A stretch of DNA of 64,000 nt from Comamonadaceae bacterium (GCA_947475685.1 CANJNC010000002.1:53272-117271), one strand, 5' to 3'; numbered from the stretch's first letter, positions 1 to 9,354 are shown. Notes: a model not told the origin generated them from the sequence alone. Made by a program: numbers and translations.

Positions 1-435
1 GATCTTCGCATTCTCTGGATCTGCTTGCGGCAAATCCATCTTGTTCAAAACAGGAATCACCTCCACACCCAAATCGAGTGCGGTGTAGCAATTGGCCACA
101 GTTTGCGCCTCAACACCTTGGGAGGCATCGACCACCAAGAGCGCGCCTTCACAGGCAGACAAGGAGCGCGAGACTTCGTAAGAGAAATCCACGTGGCCAG
201 GGGTATCGATTAAATTTAAGTTGTAGGTCTCGCCATTTTTCGCTTTGTAGAGCAAAGAAGCGGTTTGCGCTTTGATGGTTATCCCACGCTCTTTCTCAAT
301 GTCCATGGAATCTAAAACTTGCGACTGCATATCGCGCGCCTCAATCCCACCACAACGCTGTATCAAACGGTCTGCGAGCGTGGATTTGCCATGATCAATG
401 TGCGCAATGATGGAAAAATTTCTGATGTGCTTCAT
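1..435 (-). CDS. lepA: Elongation factor 4 (LepA), N-terminal part; gene runs off the left edge
   Basis: Ribosome-associated translational GTPase that acts on stalled or mis-translocated ribosomes and in initiation or biogenesis. The visible 145 codons hold the start of the G domain: the [20 protein letters not shown]-terminus with the P-loop (residues about 10-17), the switch I region around RGITIKAQT, and the G3 motif DTPGH. It then reaches VLNKMDLPQ, the NKMD G4 motif. The ATG at 435 fits the very conserved LepA start; only a weak purine-rich site precedes it. The remaining roughly 450 residues lie outside the window. The gene lies downstream of mucD on the same strand, as in many Burkholderiales, but a terminator-like hairpin stands just upstream. 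Identity is certain; only completeness is limited. Confidence 0.97.
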   Translation of the reverse strand, partial: MKHIRNFSIIAHIDHGKSTLADRLIQRCGGIEARDMQSQVLDSMDIEKERGITIKAQTASLLYKAKNGETYNLNLIDTPGHVDFSYEVSRSLSACEGALLVVDASQGVEAQTVANCYTALDLGVEVIPVLNKMDLPQADPENAKI

Positions 436-479
436 CAAAGGAAAGACCTAAGTAGTTGAATTCAAATGGTCATTGACAT

Positions 480-510
480 AAAAAAGGGCGCGTCAACTGC
501 TGACGCGCCC
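480..510 (-). terminator. Rho-independent terminator or attenuator in front of lepA
   Basis: Read on the minus strand, a perfect 10-bp G+C-rich stem (GGGCGCGTCA / TGACGCGCCC) with a 5-nt loop is followed at once by six T. No T-run follows on the plus strand, so it acts only towards lepA. It ends about 45 nt before the lepA ATG. It could end transcripts from mucD or work as a conditional attenuator in a lepA leader. The structure is clear; the role is inference. Confidence 0.8.
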
Positions 511-978
511 GGAACCAACAATCTATGGCAACTGCGATAGTTGGGACTTTATTGTAGGCAAAATTGCTTTCAATGACAGCCCTCAATTTAACTTGATTGG
601 TTCGTTGTAGGTCAACAACATGGGTGTTATTCACAGTTTACTCACAGTATTTATTGGAAAAAAAGAACAACTTGTGTGTGAGCTGTGGAGTAATTGTGGA
701 GACTGTGTGCGTATCAGCATAACAAGTATTTTTAGCATTCAAAATTGCGACAAACCGTGTGAACTTATCGATTCTAACGAAAAATTGTAAGAAAAAAATA
801 TTCTTTTATTTTTGCTTTTAAAGCACAAAATTCCCTAAAAATAATTTCTAGATGTGCACTTTTTGAGTCAATCCCCTTATTCCCGACCGAACTTTAGGGT
901 ATTTTGAGGCCTTTTTGAGTTCTTTTTGATTATCAACCCCACCTCGATCAGAACATGGGGTTGATGCGCCTCTAGGCT
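511..978. other. AT-rich intergenic region between mucD and lepA with DnaA-box-like motifs
   Basis: No gene is supported here. The region holds TTATTCACA at 627-635, an exact match to the relaxed DnaA-box form TTATNCACA. A related TTACTCACA lies 11 bp later at 638-646, and further TGTGGA-type words fall at about 684-700. A very A+T-rich stretch follows at about 780-860. Next to the mucD stop is an inverted repeat, ATCAACCCCA (932-941) with TGGGGTTGAT (956-965). It lacks a T-run on either strand, so it is a poor intrinsic terminator. A lepA promoter should lie somewhere here, but I cannot place it firmly. Confidence 0.5.
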
Positions 979-2475
979 TTACTTGTTCGCACGAATGATG
1001 GCGTATTGAGCCCATTCGCCTCGTTTAAACAGCACGGTCGTGGGCTTGCTCTTGTCCAATTTGGATAAGGTGGTCTCGAAATCTTTGACCGACTGAATCT
1101 CCATGTTGGCCAATTGCAAAATGATGTCGCCTTCGCGCAGGCCCGCCCGCGCGGCTGCTTCAACGGCTTGGTCCACACGCACCCCGAGTCGCACCTTGGA
1201 CTCACGCTTGACGCTTTCACTCAAATCGCTCAAGCTCAGTCCCAATGCTGAAAACGAGGACGTTGCGGGGGCTGCTTTTTCGCTTGGCGCTTGAGAGACC
1301 ACGCGTTTGTCTGCTTCAAACTCCCCTACCGTCACAGCGATGTCCTTGTTCGCGCCTCTTCTGAGCACACTCACAATCGATTTTGACCCCGGCTTGATGC
1401 CACCCACAAATCGGGGAAGGTCGATTGATTTTTCAACCAGTTTGCCATCCACTTTGGTGATGATGTCGCCCGCCTCAAGGCCTGCTTTTTCTGCTGGCGA
1501 GTTGGCCTCCACACTTTGAACCAATGCACCCTGAGCTTTGGACAGCCCCATGGATTCAGCAAGCTCTTTGCTCACCGAGCCTATTTGAATGCCCAAACGT
1601 CCTCGCTGCACTCGGCCATTGAGTTTGAGTTGATCACTCACTCGAACCGCCTCATCGATGGGGATGGCAAATGAGATGCCCATGAAACCGCCCGAGCGTG
1701 AATAAATTTGACTGTTGATGCCAACGACCTCTCCACGCATATTGATCAAAGGACCTCCCGAGTTGCCAGGATTGATCGCCACATCGGTTTGAATAAATGA
1801 CACGAACTCACCCGTGTCTCTTTGCTTTGCGCTCACAATACCCGCCGTGACTGTGTTTTCAAAACCAAAGGGCGATCCAATGGCCATGACCCACTCGCCA
1901 ACTTTGAGTCGGCCCACATCACCAATTCGAACTGCAGGCAAACCTGTTGCCTCAATTTTCACGAGAGCCACATCTGTTCTCTTGTCAGATCCGATAATTT
2001 TTGCTTTGAATTCTCTTTTATCAGGCAAAGTGACCAAGACCTGGTCAGCCCCTTCAACCACATGCGCATTGGTCATGATCAACCCATCTGAGCTCAAAAT
2101 AAAACCAGACCCCACGCCCTTGGGCTGCTCCTCTTCTTGTGGGGCACTGCGATTGGGTCGCTGCTGGCGTGGTGCACTGGGCCCACCAGGGTTGCCAGGA
2201 AAAGGCACACCAAAAAACTTTTTAAACAACTCTTGCATTTCTTCGTCTGGGTCGGATTGCCCATTGGCAGCAGGTGCTCTGGAAGCCACTTTTTCAACGG
2301 TGCGAATATTGACCACAGAGGGTCCGACTTGTTCAACCAAGTCCGTGAAATCAGGCAAAGACCGAACCCCTTGCGCGCCTGCAACTTGGGACGTGAGCCC
2401 TAAACCCGAGCACGCCAGAAATGCCACCATCCATGCGCAACGATTGAGTTTTGCACATTGACCTAAAATTTGCAT
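979..2475 (-). CDS. mucD: Periplasmic serine endoprotease, DegP/DegQ (MucD) family
   Basis: HtrA-type protease that degrades or holds misfolded envelope proteins. From the ATG at 2475 (GGAGAG about 6 nt upstream) the protein has 498 residues. A signal peptide ends near residue 34 (VAGAQ). A trypsin-like domain carries the triad H138 (TNAHVV), D168 (KRTDVAL) and S239 (PGNSGGP). Two PDZ domains follow at about 285-370 and 400-490. The Gln/Pro-rich loop at about 90-118 fits the LA-loop region of the family. An upstream in-frame extension to 2523 would bury the signal peptide, so the shorter start is preferred. In related genomes this gene follows rpoE-rseA-rseB; here it follows fabF directly. 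Confidence 0.95.
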   Translation of the reverse strand: MQILGQCAKLNRCAWMVAFLACSGLGLTSQVAGAQGVRSLPDFTDLVEQVGPSVVNIRTVEKVASRAPAANGQSDPDEEMQELFKKFFGVPFPGNPGGPSAPRQQRPNRSAPQEEEQPKGVGSGFILSSDGLIMTNAHVVEGADQVLVTLPDKREFKAKIIGSDKRTDVALVKIEATGLPAVRIGDVGRLKVGEWVMAIGSPFGFENTVTAGIVSAKQRDTGEFVSFIQTDVAINPGNSGGPLINMRGEVVGINSQIYSRSGGFMGISFAIPIDEAVRVSDQLKLNGRVQRGRLGIQIGSVSKELAESMGLSKAQGALVQSVEANSPAEKAGLEAGDIITKVDGKLVEKSIDLPRFVGGIKPGSKSIVSVLRRGANKDIAVTVGEFEADKRVVSQAPSEKAAPATSSFSALGLSLSDLSESVKRESKVRLGVRVDQAVEAAARAGLREGDIILQLANMEIQSVKDFETTLSKLDKSKPTTVLFKRGEWAQYAIIRANK

Positions 2476-2736
2476 AGTTCTCTCCATAAGCAAGCACCAC
2501 GTTTGACCAGACCAAAAATCCATTCGCCTGCATTGACACGCTGCAAAGCATTGAAGGCTTGTAGATGAGGCCGAAAAGAAAAATTACAAGCCCAAGCACT
2601 CACAGCTGTTTTTCTCTGCAGTCAGATGTACAACGCATGAACATCGTCAAGCGTTGTCTTCCAATTCTTAAAGAGACCTCAATGCTTAGGGGCTCATTCA
2701 TAGCTTACCAGAGCAAAGCCCCTTGAGCAAAGACCC
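2476..2736. other. fabF-mucD intergenic / mucD leader with inverted repeats
   Basis: No ORF here looks like a gene. On the transcribed (minus) strand two inverted repeats can form stems: GGCTTGTA (2556-2563) with TACAAGCC (2585-2592), and ACAACGC (2630-2636) with GCGTTGT (2651-2657). A third, weaker GGGGCT/AGCCCC pair lies next to the fabF stop. None has a following T-run. The segment may carry the mucD promoter and leader. It is also where rpoE-rseAB would be expected in relatives. Confidence 0.35.
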
Positions 2737-3984
2737 TCAGGGTGCACGCTTGAATATCAACGTGCCATTGGTACCACCAAAACCGAAATTGTTTTTCATG
2801 GCATATTCGATCTTCATATCTCGCGCCACATTGGCACAATAATCCAAGTCGCACTCAGGATCTTGATTAAGGATATTGATCGTAGGCGGACTGATTTGAT
2901 TGTGAAGCGCCAAAACAGTGAACACACTCTCCACACCACCCGCACCACCCAAAAGATGGCCGGTCATGGATTTGGTGGAGTTGACCACGATTTTGTGTGC
3001 ATGCTCACCCAGTGCGGCTTTGATGGCCTTGGTTTCATTCACATCGCCCAAGGGCGTTGAGGTGCCGTGCGCGTTCAAATAGTCAATTTGATCTGCGTTG
3101 ATGTTTGCGTTTTTCATGGCGTTGACCATGGCCCTTCTAGGCCCATGCATATCAGGTGCGGTCATGTGCCCTGCGTCACCGCTCATGCCAAACCCGATCA
3201 CCTCAGCATAGATCTTGGCACCCCGGGCTTTGGCGAACTCATACTCTTCCAACACCAGTGCACCCGCCCCCTCACCCAAAACAAAACCATCTCGGTCTTT
3301 GTCCCAAGGGCGTGAGGCCATTTGTGGGTGATCGTTTCGGGTAGACAAGGCTCTCATGGCTGCAAAGCCACCGACACCCAAAGGGGAAATGGTGGACTCG
3401 GCACCGCCGGCCACCATCACATCGGCATCTCCATACTCAATGATTCGAGCGGCTTGTCCGATGCTGTGCAAGCCTGTAGTACACGCAGTCGCAATGGCCA
3501 AATTAGGCCCTTTGAATCCAAAACGGATAGAGACGTGGCCAGAAATCATATTGATGATGGAGGCTGGCACAAAAAATGGAGAGATGCGCCTTGGGCCTCG
3601 ATTGGTCAACTCAGTGTGCATCGACTCTATGAGAGGTAAGCCACCAATGCCAGAGCCAACCAAGCAACCAATTCTTGCAGCCTCCTCGTCACCCAAGTCT
3701 TGACCCGTCGGTAGACCGGAGTCTTGAACAGCTTGGATCGAGGCCACAATACCGAAATGAATGAATGCATCCATTCCCCTTGCATCCTTTGGGGAGATGT
3801 ACGCATCCAAATCCAAGCCTTTGACTTCACCCGCAAATTGGCAGGCAAAGGAGGTGGCATCAAATTTTTTAATGAAGTCTATACCAGAGCGTCCGCTCAG
3901 CAAGTTGCTCCAAGACTCTTGGACCGTGTTGCCCACCGGACTGACACAACCCACTCCAGTGACAACCACGCGACGTCGAGTCAT
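2737..3984 (-). CDS. fabF: 3-oxoacyl-ACP synthase II (FabF)
   Basis: Condenses malonyl-ACP with acyl-ACP in fatty-acid elongation, and in this family controls the C16:1 to C18:1 step. At 415 residues it has normal length. The thiolase-fold catalytic set is complete: C168 in ATACTTG, H306 in NAHGTST and H343 in MTGHLLG. The GFGGTNG motif is near the C-terminus. The start is preceded by AGAAGG at about 9 nt. It is the last fab gene, 18 nt after acpP. Identity is secure. Confidence 0.98.
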   Translation of the reverse strand: MTRRRVVVTGVGCVSPVGNTVQESWSNLLSGRSGIDFIKKFDATSFACQFAGEVKGLDLDAYISPKDARGMDAFIHFGIVASIQAVQDSGLPTGQDLGDEEAARIGCLVGSGIGGLPLIESMHTELTNRGPRRISPFFVPASIINMISGHVSIRFGFKGPNLAIATACTTGLHSIGQAARIIEYGDADVMVAGGAESTISPLGVGGFAAMRALSTRNDHPQMASRPWDKDRDGFVLGEGAGALVLEEYEFAKARGAKIYAEVIGFGMSGDAGHMTAPDMHGPRRAMVNAMKNANINADQIDYLNAHGTSTPLGDVNETKAIKAALGEHAHKIVVNSTKSMTGHLLGGAGGVESVFTVLALHNQISPPTINILNQDPECDLDYCANVARDMKIEYAMKNNFGFGGTNGTLIFKRAP

Positions 3985-4002
3985 GCAAATGAACCTTCTA
4001 AA

Positions 4003-4242
4003 TCAGCTTTTTTGATGGGCCAAGGCGTAGTCGATGGCGTTTTGTACGGTTGTGATTTTTTCAGCGTCCTCGTCAGGAATTTCAATGGCAAATTCGTCTT
4101 CAAGTGCCATCACCAGTTCAACTGTATCTAATGAATCGGCGCCCAAATCAGCCACAAAAGCCTTCTCATTGGTCACCTGGGACTCTTCGACACCGAGTTG
4201 TTCGGCAATAATTTTTTTGACACGTACTTCGATATCACTCAT
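4003..4242 (-). CDS. acpP: Acyl carrier protein
   Basis: Small acidic carrier of growing acyl chains for the Fab enzymes and for PlsX. It has 79 residues with the phosphopantetheine site S37 in GADSLDTVE, followed by the acidic helix II that partner enzymes recognise. It lies between fabG and fabF as in most proteobacteria. The 90-nt gap to fabG may hold an internal promoter or mRNA processing site, in line with the high ACP demand, but I see no convincing consensus. Confidence 0.99.
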   Translation of the reverse strand: MSDIEVRVKKIIAEQLGVEESQVTNEKAFVADLGADSLDTVELVMALEDEFAIEIPDEDAEKITTVQNAIDYALAHQKS

Positions 4243-4332
4243 GTTTTACTCAGAGGGTTGTAAAGGAATTGAAGATTTTACTCGAAAACAGAGCACATCT
4301 AACCGCCAAGAGGCCTGGGATCAAATGTAATC

Positions 4333-5082
4333 CTAAGGCATTAACATGCCGCCATTGACATGCAGCTCTTGTCCAGTGATGTACCCCGCAAGGGGGCTTG
4401 CCAAGAAACTCACCGCAAAGGCCACATCCTGAGCTTGGCCCAATTGGCCCAGTGGAATTTGCGCCAACAAGGCTTGCGTTTGAGCTTCGCTCAATGACGC
4501 CGTCATGTCCGTTTGAATAAAACCCGGCGCCACACAATTGACCGTGATTTGGCGACTGCCCAGCTCTCGGGCAAGTGCGCGGCTCATGCCGGCCAGGCCC
4601 GCTTTAGCTGCCGCGTAATTGGATTGCCCAGGGTTGCCACTGGCGCCCACCACGCTAGTGATGTTGATGATGCGCCCATAGCGTTGCTTCATCATGGGTC
4701 GAATGGACGCACGGCAAAGCCTAAAAACAGAACTCAAATTCGTCTGTATCACTTGGTCCCAGTCCTCATCCTTTAGACGCATGGCCAACATGTCTTTGGT
4801 GATCCCCGCATTGTTGACCAACACATGCAAGGCGCCATGCTCTTTGACAATGGCATCGATCAATGCCTCGCTGGCCAACTTGTCATTGACATCCAAGACC
4901 ACCCCTTTTGAGCCCGCATAGGGCAACAAGGCCTCTCCGATGCGTTGCGCACCCGCTTGAGAGGTCGCGGTCCCGATGACACGCATGCCTTTTTGTGCCA
5001 ACTCCAGTGCAATGGCAGCACCAATCCCGCGGGTCGCACCTGTGACCAAAGCCACGTGTTCAGACAATGATTCAGACGTCAT
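4333..5082 (-). CDS. fabG: 3-oxoacyl-ACP reductase (FabG)
   Basis: NADPH-dependent reduction of beta-ketoacyl-ACP in the elongation cycle. It is a classical short-chain dehydrogenase of 249 residues. It has the nucleotide-binding TGATRGIG at about 14-21, the NNAG motif at 90-93, and S143, Y156 and K160 as catalytic residues. GGMLMP at the C-terminus is typical of FabG. Its ATG overlaps the fabD stop as ATGA, so translation is likely coupled. Confidence 0.98.
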   Translation of the reverse strand: MTSESLSEHVALVTGATRGIGAAIALELAQKGMRVIGTATSQAGAQRIGEALLPYAGSKGVVLDVNDKLASEALIDAIVKEHGALHVLVNNAGITKDMLAMRLKDEDWDQVIQTNLSSVFRLCRASIRPMMKQRYGRIINITSVVGASGNPGQSNYAAAKAGLAGMSRALARELGSRQITVNCVAPGFIQTDMTASLSEAQTQALLAQIPLGQLGQAQDVAFAVSFLASPLAGYITGQELHVNGGMLMP

Positions 5083-6053
5083 GAGGATGAACTCTTTAAT
5101 AAATCTTTCAAGGATTGAAGGCCCGTGTGGTCTTTTAAACTCGCACTCTCTAGGCTCGCATCAATTCGTTTGGTCAAACCGCTCAAGACCTGACCCGGGC
5201 CACATTCAACCACCAAACTCACACCCAGAGACTTCAAGGCTTGAACACACTCAACCCAGCGCACAGGCATGAACGCCTGCCTGTACAACGCATCTTTGAT
5301 TTTATCTGCTTGCGAATACGAAGCCACATCCACGTTGTTGATGATCGGTATGACTGGCGTATCAAACTCAATTTGGGCCAGCCTTTCTTTAAGGCGATTG
5401 GCAGCCGGTCGCATCAAACTTGAATGAAAAGGCGCAGAGACCGGCAGCAGCAACGCACGCTTTGCCCCCTTTTCTTTGAGCACCTGACAGGCCATGTCAA
5501 CCAGCGCTTTGTTGCCAGCAATGACCGTTTGCAAAGGATCATTGAAATTGACCGCCTCGACCACTTCTTGCGCACTTTGCGCCTTTGAGGATTGCGTGAG
5601 CTCATGGCAAGTTTGCGTGACCAATTGGGCATCCATCCCCAAAATGGCGGCCATCCCGCCAGCGCCAACCGCGACCGCTTCTTGCATGGCTTGTGCGCGA
5701 AATCGAACCAAGGGAATGGCTTGCGACAAGCTCATCACGCCCGCGGCCACAAGGGCCGCATACTCACCCAATGAATGCCCTGCTACAGCCACAGGCGGCT
5801 CACCGCCATCTGCAATCCAAGCTCTGTAAATGGCCACATCCGCAGCTAGCATCACAGGCTGCGTATGCGTGGTCAAAGCCAAGGTCTCCTTGGGCCCTTG
5901 TGCAATCAATGCTTGCAAATCCTCGCCCAAGGCATGACTGGCCTCTTCGAGTGTCAACTTTACTTGTGAGTGCGTTGACCAAGACTCCAGCATCCCCACG
6001 CTTTGTGAACCCTGTCCTGGAAAAACGAATGCAAATTGGTGTTGGTGACTCAT
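5079..6053 (-). CDS. fabD: Malonyl-CoA:ACP transacylase (FabD)
   Basis: Loads malonyl groups onto ACP. It has 324 residues. The N-terminal PGQGSQ motif and the nucleophile elbow GHSLGE (S94) are present. The catalytic His lies in APFHSSLM and the oxyanion-side QxxV pattern lies near the C-terminus. It sits 14 nt after fabH and overlaps fabG by 4 nt, inside the fatty-acid operon. Confidence 0.98.
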   Translation of the reverse strand: MSHQHQFAFVFPGQGSQSVGMLESWSTHSQVKLTLEEASHALGEDLQALIAQGPKETLALTTHTQPVMLAADVAIYRAWIADGGEPPVAVAGHSLGEYAALVAAGVMSLSQAIPLVRFRAQAMQEAVAVGAGGMAAILGMDAQLVTQTCHELTQSSKAQSAQEVVEAVNFNDPLQTVIAGNKALVDMACQVLKEKGAKRALLLPVSAPFHSSLMRPAANRLKERLAQIEFDTPVIPIINNVDVASYSQADKIKDALYRQAFMPVRWVECVQALKSLGVSLVVECGPGQVLSGLTKRIDASLESASLKDHTGLQSLKDLLKSSSS

Positions 6054-6067
6054 AAATCCTAAAGGTC

Positions 6068-7069
6068 CTAGAGTTTGAACAAAACTGCACCCCAGGTAAA
6101 TCCACCGCCCACGCCCTCAAGGAGAACGTTTTGAGAGGGCTTGATTTTCCCAGAGCGCACCCCATGATCCAAGGCCAGGGGAATGGATGCGGCCGATGTA
6201 TTGCCATGGTCTTGAACGGTCAAAATGACGCGCTCCATGGGCAACTTTAATTTTTTGGCCGTCGATTGAATGATCCTCACGTTGGCTTGATGTGGGACCA
6301 ACCAATCAACATCTGCAGGAGTCAGATGGGCTTTTTCAATGACTGCCTTTGCAGCCCCTTCAAGCAAACCCACGGCCAATTTAAAAACCGCTTGTCCATC
6401 CATTTTCACCACCGGGTCCCCAAGAACACCACCCGCATTGACATGCCCTGGCACGCACAAGATGTCTACATATCGACCATCCGCGTGCAAGTCGGTTGAC
6501 AAAATACCAGGCGCATGGGAGGCCTCTAAAACCACCGCACCCGCGCCATCGCCAAAGAGCACGCAAGTGGTTCTGTCTTTAAAGTCTAAAATCCTAGAAA
6601 ACACTTCCGCCCCGACAACCAAAGCGCGCTTGGCATTGCCCGCACGAATCAAGGCATCTGCAGTGGTCAAGGCATAAATAAAACCACTGCAAACTGCCTG
6701 CACATCAAAAGAGGGCGCGCCCAAAATACCTTTGGCTTGAGGGTTCAGTTGAGAGAGTTTATGTTGCAAAATACAAGCCGTTGATGGAAAGACCATGTCA
6801 GGCGTTGAGGTCGCGACAATGATCAAATCAATGTCCTCAGGCCCCAAGTTGGCTGCTTGCAGCGCACGCACACAGGCCTCAAAGGCCAAGTCGCTGCTGC
6901 AAACATCGAGTTGCGCAAAATGTCTGGCGCTGATGCCCGTTCTCTCCACAATCCACTCATCCGAGCTCTCAACACCATGCTTGGCCAAGTCACTCACGAG
7001 TTGTGCATTGCTTACCCGCTCAGGGGGCAAAAAACTACCGGTCGCGATGATTCTTGAAAATTTGCTCAT
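6068..7069 (-). CDS. fabH: 3-oxoacyl-ACP synthase III (FabH)
   Basis: Starts fatty-acid synthesis by condensing acetyl-CoA with malonyl-ACP. It has 333 residues. The catalytic Cys is C127 in QAVCSGF, the His lies in VPHQAN, and the Asn in DHGNTSAAS; the C-terminal GGGFTWG is typical. It starts 7 nt downstream of plsX. This is the usual plsX-fabH-fabD-fabG-acpP-fabF order. Confidence 0.98.
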   Translation of the reverse strand: MSKFSRIIATGSFLPPERVSNAQLVSDLAKHGVESSDEWIVERTGISARHFAQLDVCSSDLAFEACVRALQAANLGPEDIDLIIVATSTPDMVFPSTACILQHKLSQLNPQAKGILGAPSFDVQAVCSGFIYALTTADALIRAGNAKRALVVGAEVFSRILDFKDRTTCVLFGDGAGAVVLEASHAPGILSTDLHADGRYVDILCVPGHVNAGGVLGDPVVKMDGQAVFKLAVGLLEGAAKAVIEKAHLTPADVDWLVPHQANVRIIQSTAKKLKLPMERVILTVQDHGNTSAASIPLALDHGVRSGKIKPSQNVLLEGVGGGFTWGAVLFKL

Positions 7070-7076
7070 GGATCGC

Positions 7077-8111
7077 TTATTGCAAAGTTTGCGCCTGCAC
7101 TTGTGCCTCTAGCAAGGCCCGTGCTTTGGAAATCTGAGACTGCACCTTCTCTAATAAATGATTCTGAACCGCATCATACGCTCGATTCAAAGCCGTCTCA
7201 TAGGCCAATGCATCCGCAGAGCCATGGCTCTTAAACACCAAGCCCTGAAGCCCAAGCAAAGCTGCGCCATTGTGTCTGCGGTGATCCACGCGCTTTTTAA
7301 ACCCAGAGAGCACTGGGTAGCTCAAAATCGCCGCCATTTTGGTGAATATATTTCTTGCAAAACCTTCTCTGAGCAAAGTGCTCACCATCCAAGCCAAGCC
7401 CTCGCTCGCCTTTAAGGCCACATTGCCCACAAACCCATCACAAATCACTATGTCGGTGGTGCCTTTGAAAATATCATTGCCCTCTACGTTACCGTAGAAG
7501 TTCAAATTGCCCGCCAAGCCTGCGGCCTTTAGCAACTCAGATGTTCTTTTGATCACCTCACTGCCCTTGATGGCTTCTTCCCCAATATTGAGTAAACCCA
7601 CGGTTGGGTTGGCTTTGTTGTGCAGCACAGAGACCAAGGCCGAGCCCATGACGGCAAATTGCAGCAAATGCTCGGGTGTACAGTCCACATTGGCACCCAA
7701 ATCCAACATGGTCGTGGCGCCTCCTGAAACATTGGGCATTTGCCCGGCAATGGCTGGGCGATCAATGCCCTCTATGGTTTTAAGAACATAACGCGCAATG
7801 GCCATGAGCGCGCCAGTGTTGCCAGCAGAGACAGCCACTTGAGCTGCACCACTTTTAACTTGCTCGATACACACTCGCATCGATGAGTCTTTTTTACGGC
7901 GCATGGCCACTTCCACCGCATCGTCCATGTGCACAACTTCCGTGCACTCGATGAAGGTAGCACGGGCATGGGACCAAGAGCCACAAGAATCTTTAAGGCC
8001 CACCATAAGGACATGCGCCTTGGGGTGGTGATTGAGGAAATTTTTACACGCCTCAAGCCTGAACTCAGGGGACAAATCCCCCCCCATTAAATCAACTGAT
8101 AAAGTAATCAT
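7077..8111 (-). CDS. plsX: Phosphate acyltransferase PlsX
   Basis: Makes acyl-phosphate from acyl-ACP, the donor for PlsY in phosphatidic-acid synthesis. It acts as a peripheral membrane enzyme. It has 344 residues. The N-terminus [10 protein letters not shown], the [10 protein letters not shown] segment and the [12 protein letters not shown] segment are family hallmarks. It follows rpmF on the same strand after about 107 nt that contain a terminator-like hairpin, so it may be expressed at a lower level than rpmF. Confidence 0.97.
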   Translation of the reverse strand: MITLSVDLMGGDLSPEFRLEACKNFLNHHPKAHVLMVGLKDSCGSWSHARATFIECTEVVHMDDAVEVAMRRKKDSSMRVCIEQVKSGAAQVAVSAGNTGALMAIARYVLKTIEGIDRPAIAGQMPNVSGGATTMLDLGANVDCTPEHLLQFAVMGSALVSVLHNKANPTVGLLNIGEEAIKGSEVIKRTSELLKAAGLAGNLNFYGNVEGNDIFKGTTDIVICDGFVGNVALKASEGLAWMVSTLLREGFARNIFTKMAAILSYPVLSGFKKRVDHRRHNGAALLGLQGLVFKSHGSADALAYETALNRAYDAVQNHLLEKVQSQISKARALLEAQVQAQTLQ

Positions 8112-8162
8112 GGGCCAGACGCTTCTGATGAGAGAAGAGGCATCCTGAATGGGCGCTGAATC

Positions 8163-8200
8163 AAAATAAAGGCCCGCGCTAATTGAATCAGCAACGGGCC
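8163..8200 (-). terminator. Terminator-like hairpin between rpmF and plsX
   Basis: On the minus strand GGCCCG and CGGGCC form the base of a stem whose inner part adds GCT/AGC, and the downstream flank reads TTTATTTT. It lies after the rpmF stop and before plsX. It could be a partial terminator (attenuator) or an mRNA 3'-end stabiliser. Stem and T-rich tract are visible; partial read-through is inferred because plsX-fab genes have no obvious strong promoter of their own. Confidence 0.6.
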
Positions 8201-8218
8201 AGTTTGCCTAAGCAAAGA

Positions 8219-8401
8219 TCAAGCTTCAGATTTGGTCTTTAACACTTTTCGACCACGGTAAAAACCAGTGGGACTGATGTGATGCCTCAAGTGTGTCTCT
8301 CCAGTCGTTGGTTCAACAGCGATGCCTGGAACATTCAATGCATTGTGTGAGCGGTGCATGCCGCGCTTTGAAGGAGATTTTTTATTTTGCTGGACGGCCA
8401 T
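8219..8401 (-). CDS. rpmF: 50S ribosomal protein L32
   Basis: Small large-subunit protein of 60 residues, [19 protein letters not shown] at the N-terminus. It lacks the four zinc-binding cysteines of some L32 proteins, as is normal for proteobacteria. TAGGAG stands 7 nt upstream of the ATG, a strong ribosome-binding site. It lies between yceD and plsX, the classic arrangement that links ribosome and lipid synthesis. Confidence 0.98.
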   Translation of the reverse strand: MAVQQNKKSPSKRGMHRSHNALNVPGIAVEPTTGETHLRHHISPTGFYRGRKVLKTKSEA

Positions 8402-8486
8402 GTTCGGCTCCTAGACGTAAAAGGTAAAAGATGAGTTGATGCGCGAAAGGCTGGCCCAATGAGCCTGCTCACCCGCAGAACCAAGA

Positions 8487-8492
8487 ATTATA
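8487..8492 (-). promoter_or_regulatory. Candidate sigma-70 -10 element for rpmF operon
   Basis: On the minus strand TATAAT lies between the yceD stop and the rpmF start, about 85 nt before the ATG. At 17 nt upstream the sequence does not match TTGACA, so the -35 is weak. An rpmF promoter at the end of yceD is known in other proteobacteria. This is a position-supported guess. Confidence 0.45.
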
Positions 8493-8508
8493 TCCTAAAG
8501 TCCAGTTT

Positions 8509-9129
8509 TTACGGCTTTTTTGACTTCAAGACGGACAAAGCGGCAAAGGGATGGGGTCTTTCCTCCTCTTTTTGCATATCCGATGAAGACATTTTATTTA
8601 ATTGTTGCGTCAAAGGCACAGGACAACTCTCGTGCAATGGCACCAAGGGAAGGGCCATGATCAGCTCGTCTTCCATCAGCTCCAAGGCATCAAATGCAGT
8701 GCAGTGCACCAAAAACTCATCCTCAGACTCGTCATCCATCGCTAGGGCCGTTTGCTCATCTCGAACAAAGCGAAAAGTCCTGAGCACATCCAGCCTTTGA
8801 ATGGACAGTCCCAAGCAACGCTGGCACGTCATCTGAATCAGCGCATGGGCCTGCAATTTAAAACCCGCTTTGCCATCCAAGCCATGCGTCGCATGAGGAT
8901 CCAGCGGATCACAAAAGCCCTCCAAGCTCCAATTCACCCACTCGCCATCGTCATGACTCAAAACTTGGGCCGACGGGCACTCGAAACCATCGTCTAGTCC
9001 CTCAAGAGAGCTTGTCCGCTCGGCCATCAAACGGTGAAAGCGCTGCATGGATTCTCGCCCCTCAAGGCAAGCAGCCGATTGTGCAAATTTGAGCACTTGC
9101 AGCTTGGTGAGGTCAAGGTCTTTGGTCAT
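8509..9129 (-). CDS. yceD: YceD/DUF177 family protein (23S rRNA accumulation protein)
   Basis: 206-residue DUF177 protein. Family members are linked to 23S rRNA metabolism in bacteria and plants, and the gene is almost always next to rpmF. The central MTCQRCLG motif is the conserved CxxC of the family, followed by RTFRFV and an acidic segment rich in Asp and Glu (DDESEDEF). It is the first gene of the minus-strand operon and diverges from maf. The detailed molecular role is not established. Confidence 0.9.
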   Translation of the reverse strand: MTKDLDLTKLQVLKFAQSAACLEGRESMQRFHRLMAERTSSLEGLDDGFECPSAQVLSHDDGEWVNWSLEGFCDPLDPHATHGLDGKAGFKLQAHALIQMTCQRCLGLSIQRLDVLRTFRFVRDEQTALAMDDESEDEFLVHCTAFDALELMEDELIMALPLVPLHESCPVPLTQQLNKMSSSDMQKEEERPHPFAALSVLKSKKP

Positions 9130-9354
9130 TTAACAACAATGGATAAGGATAAAAAACCCCGCACAGCGACGAAGAACTCTTTTATTGAAGCTTTCGCAAA
9201 AGGCGTAAACAGCCTCTATCATAGACCAAACAGGTTGATTTCAAAGTTGCCTGAGTTTGACTTTCAACCAAGCCCCCCAAATAAGGTCTGCCTTTTTTCT
9301 TGGCCGCAGATCCAAGGATCCTTATTGGCATTCATTCCAAAATTACTTGAGCAC

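Noticed and set aside
932..965. Inverted repeat by the mucD stop as an intrinsic terminator
   Set aside because: The stem is good but there is an A-run rather than a T-run on the transcribed strand.
9034..9354. N-terminal extension of Maf
   Set aside because: It would overlap the yceD start on the other strand and contains no Maf features; 213 residues from 9355 is the normal length.
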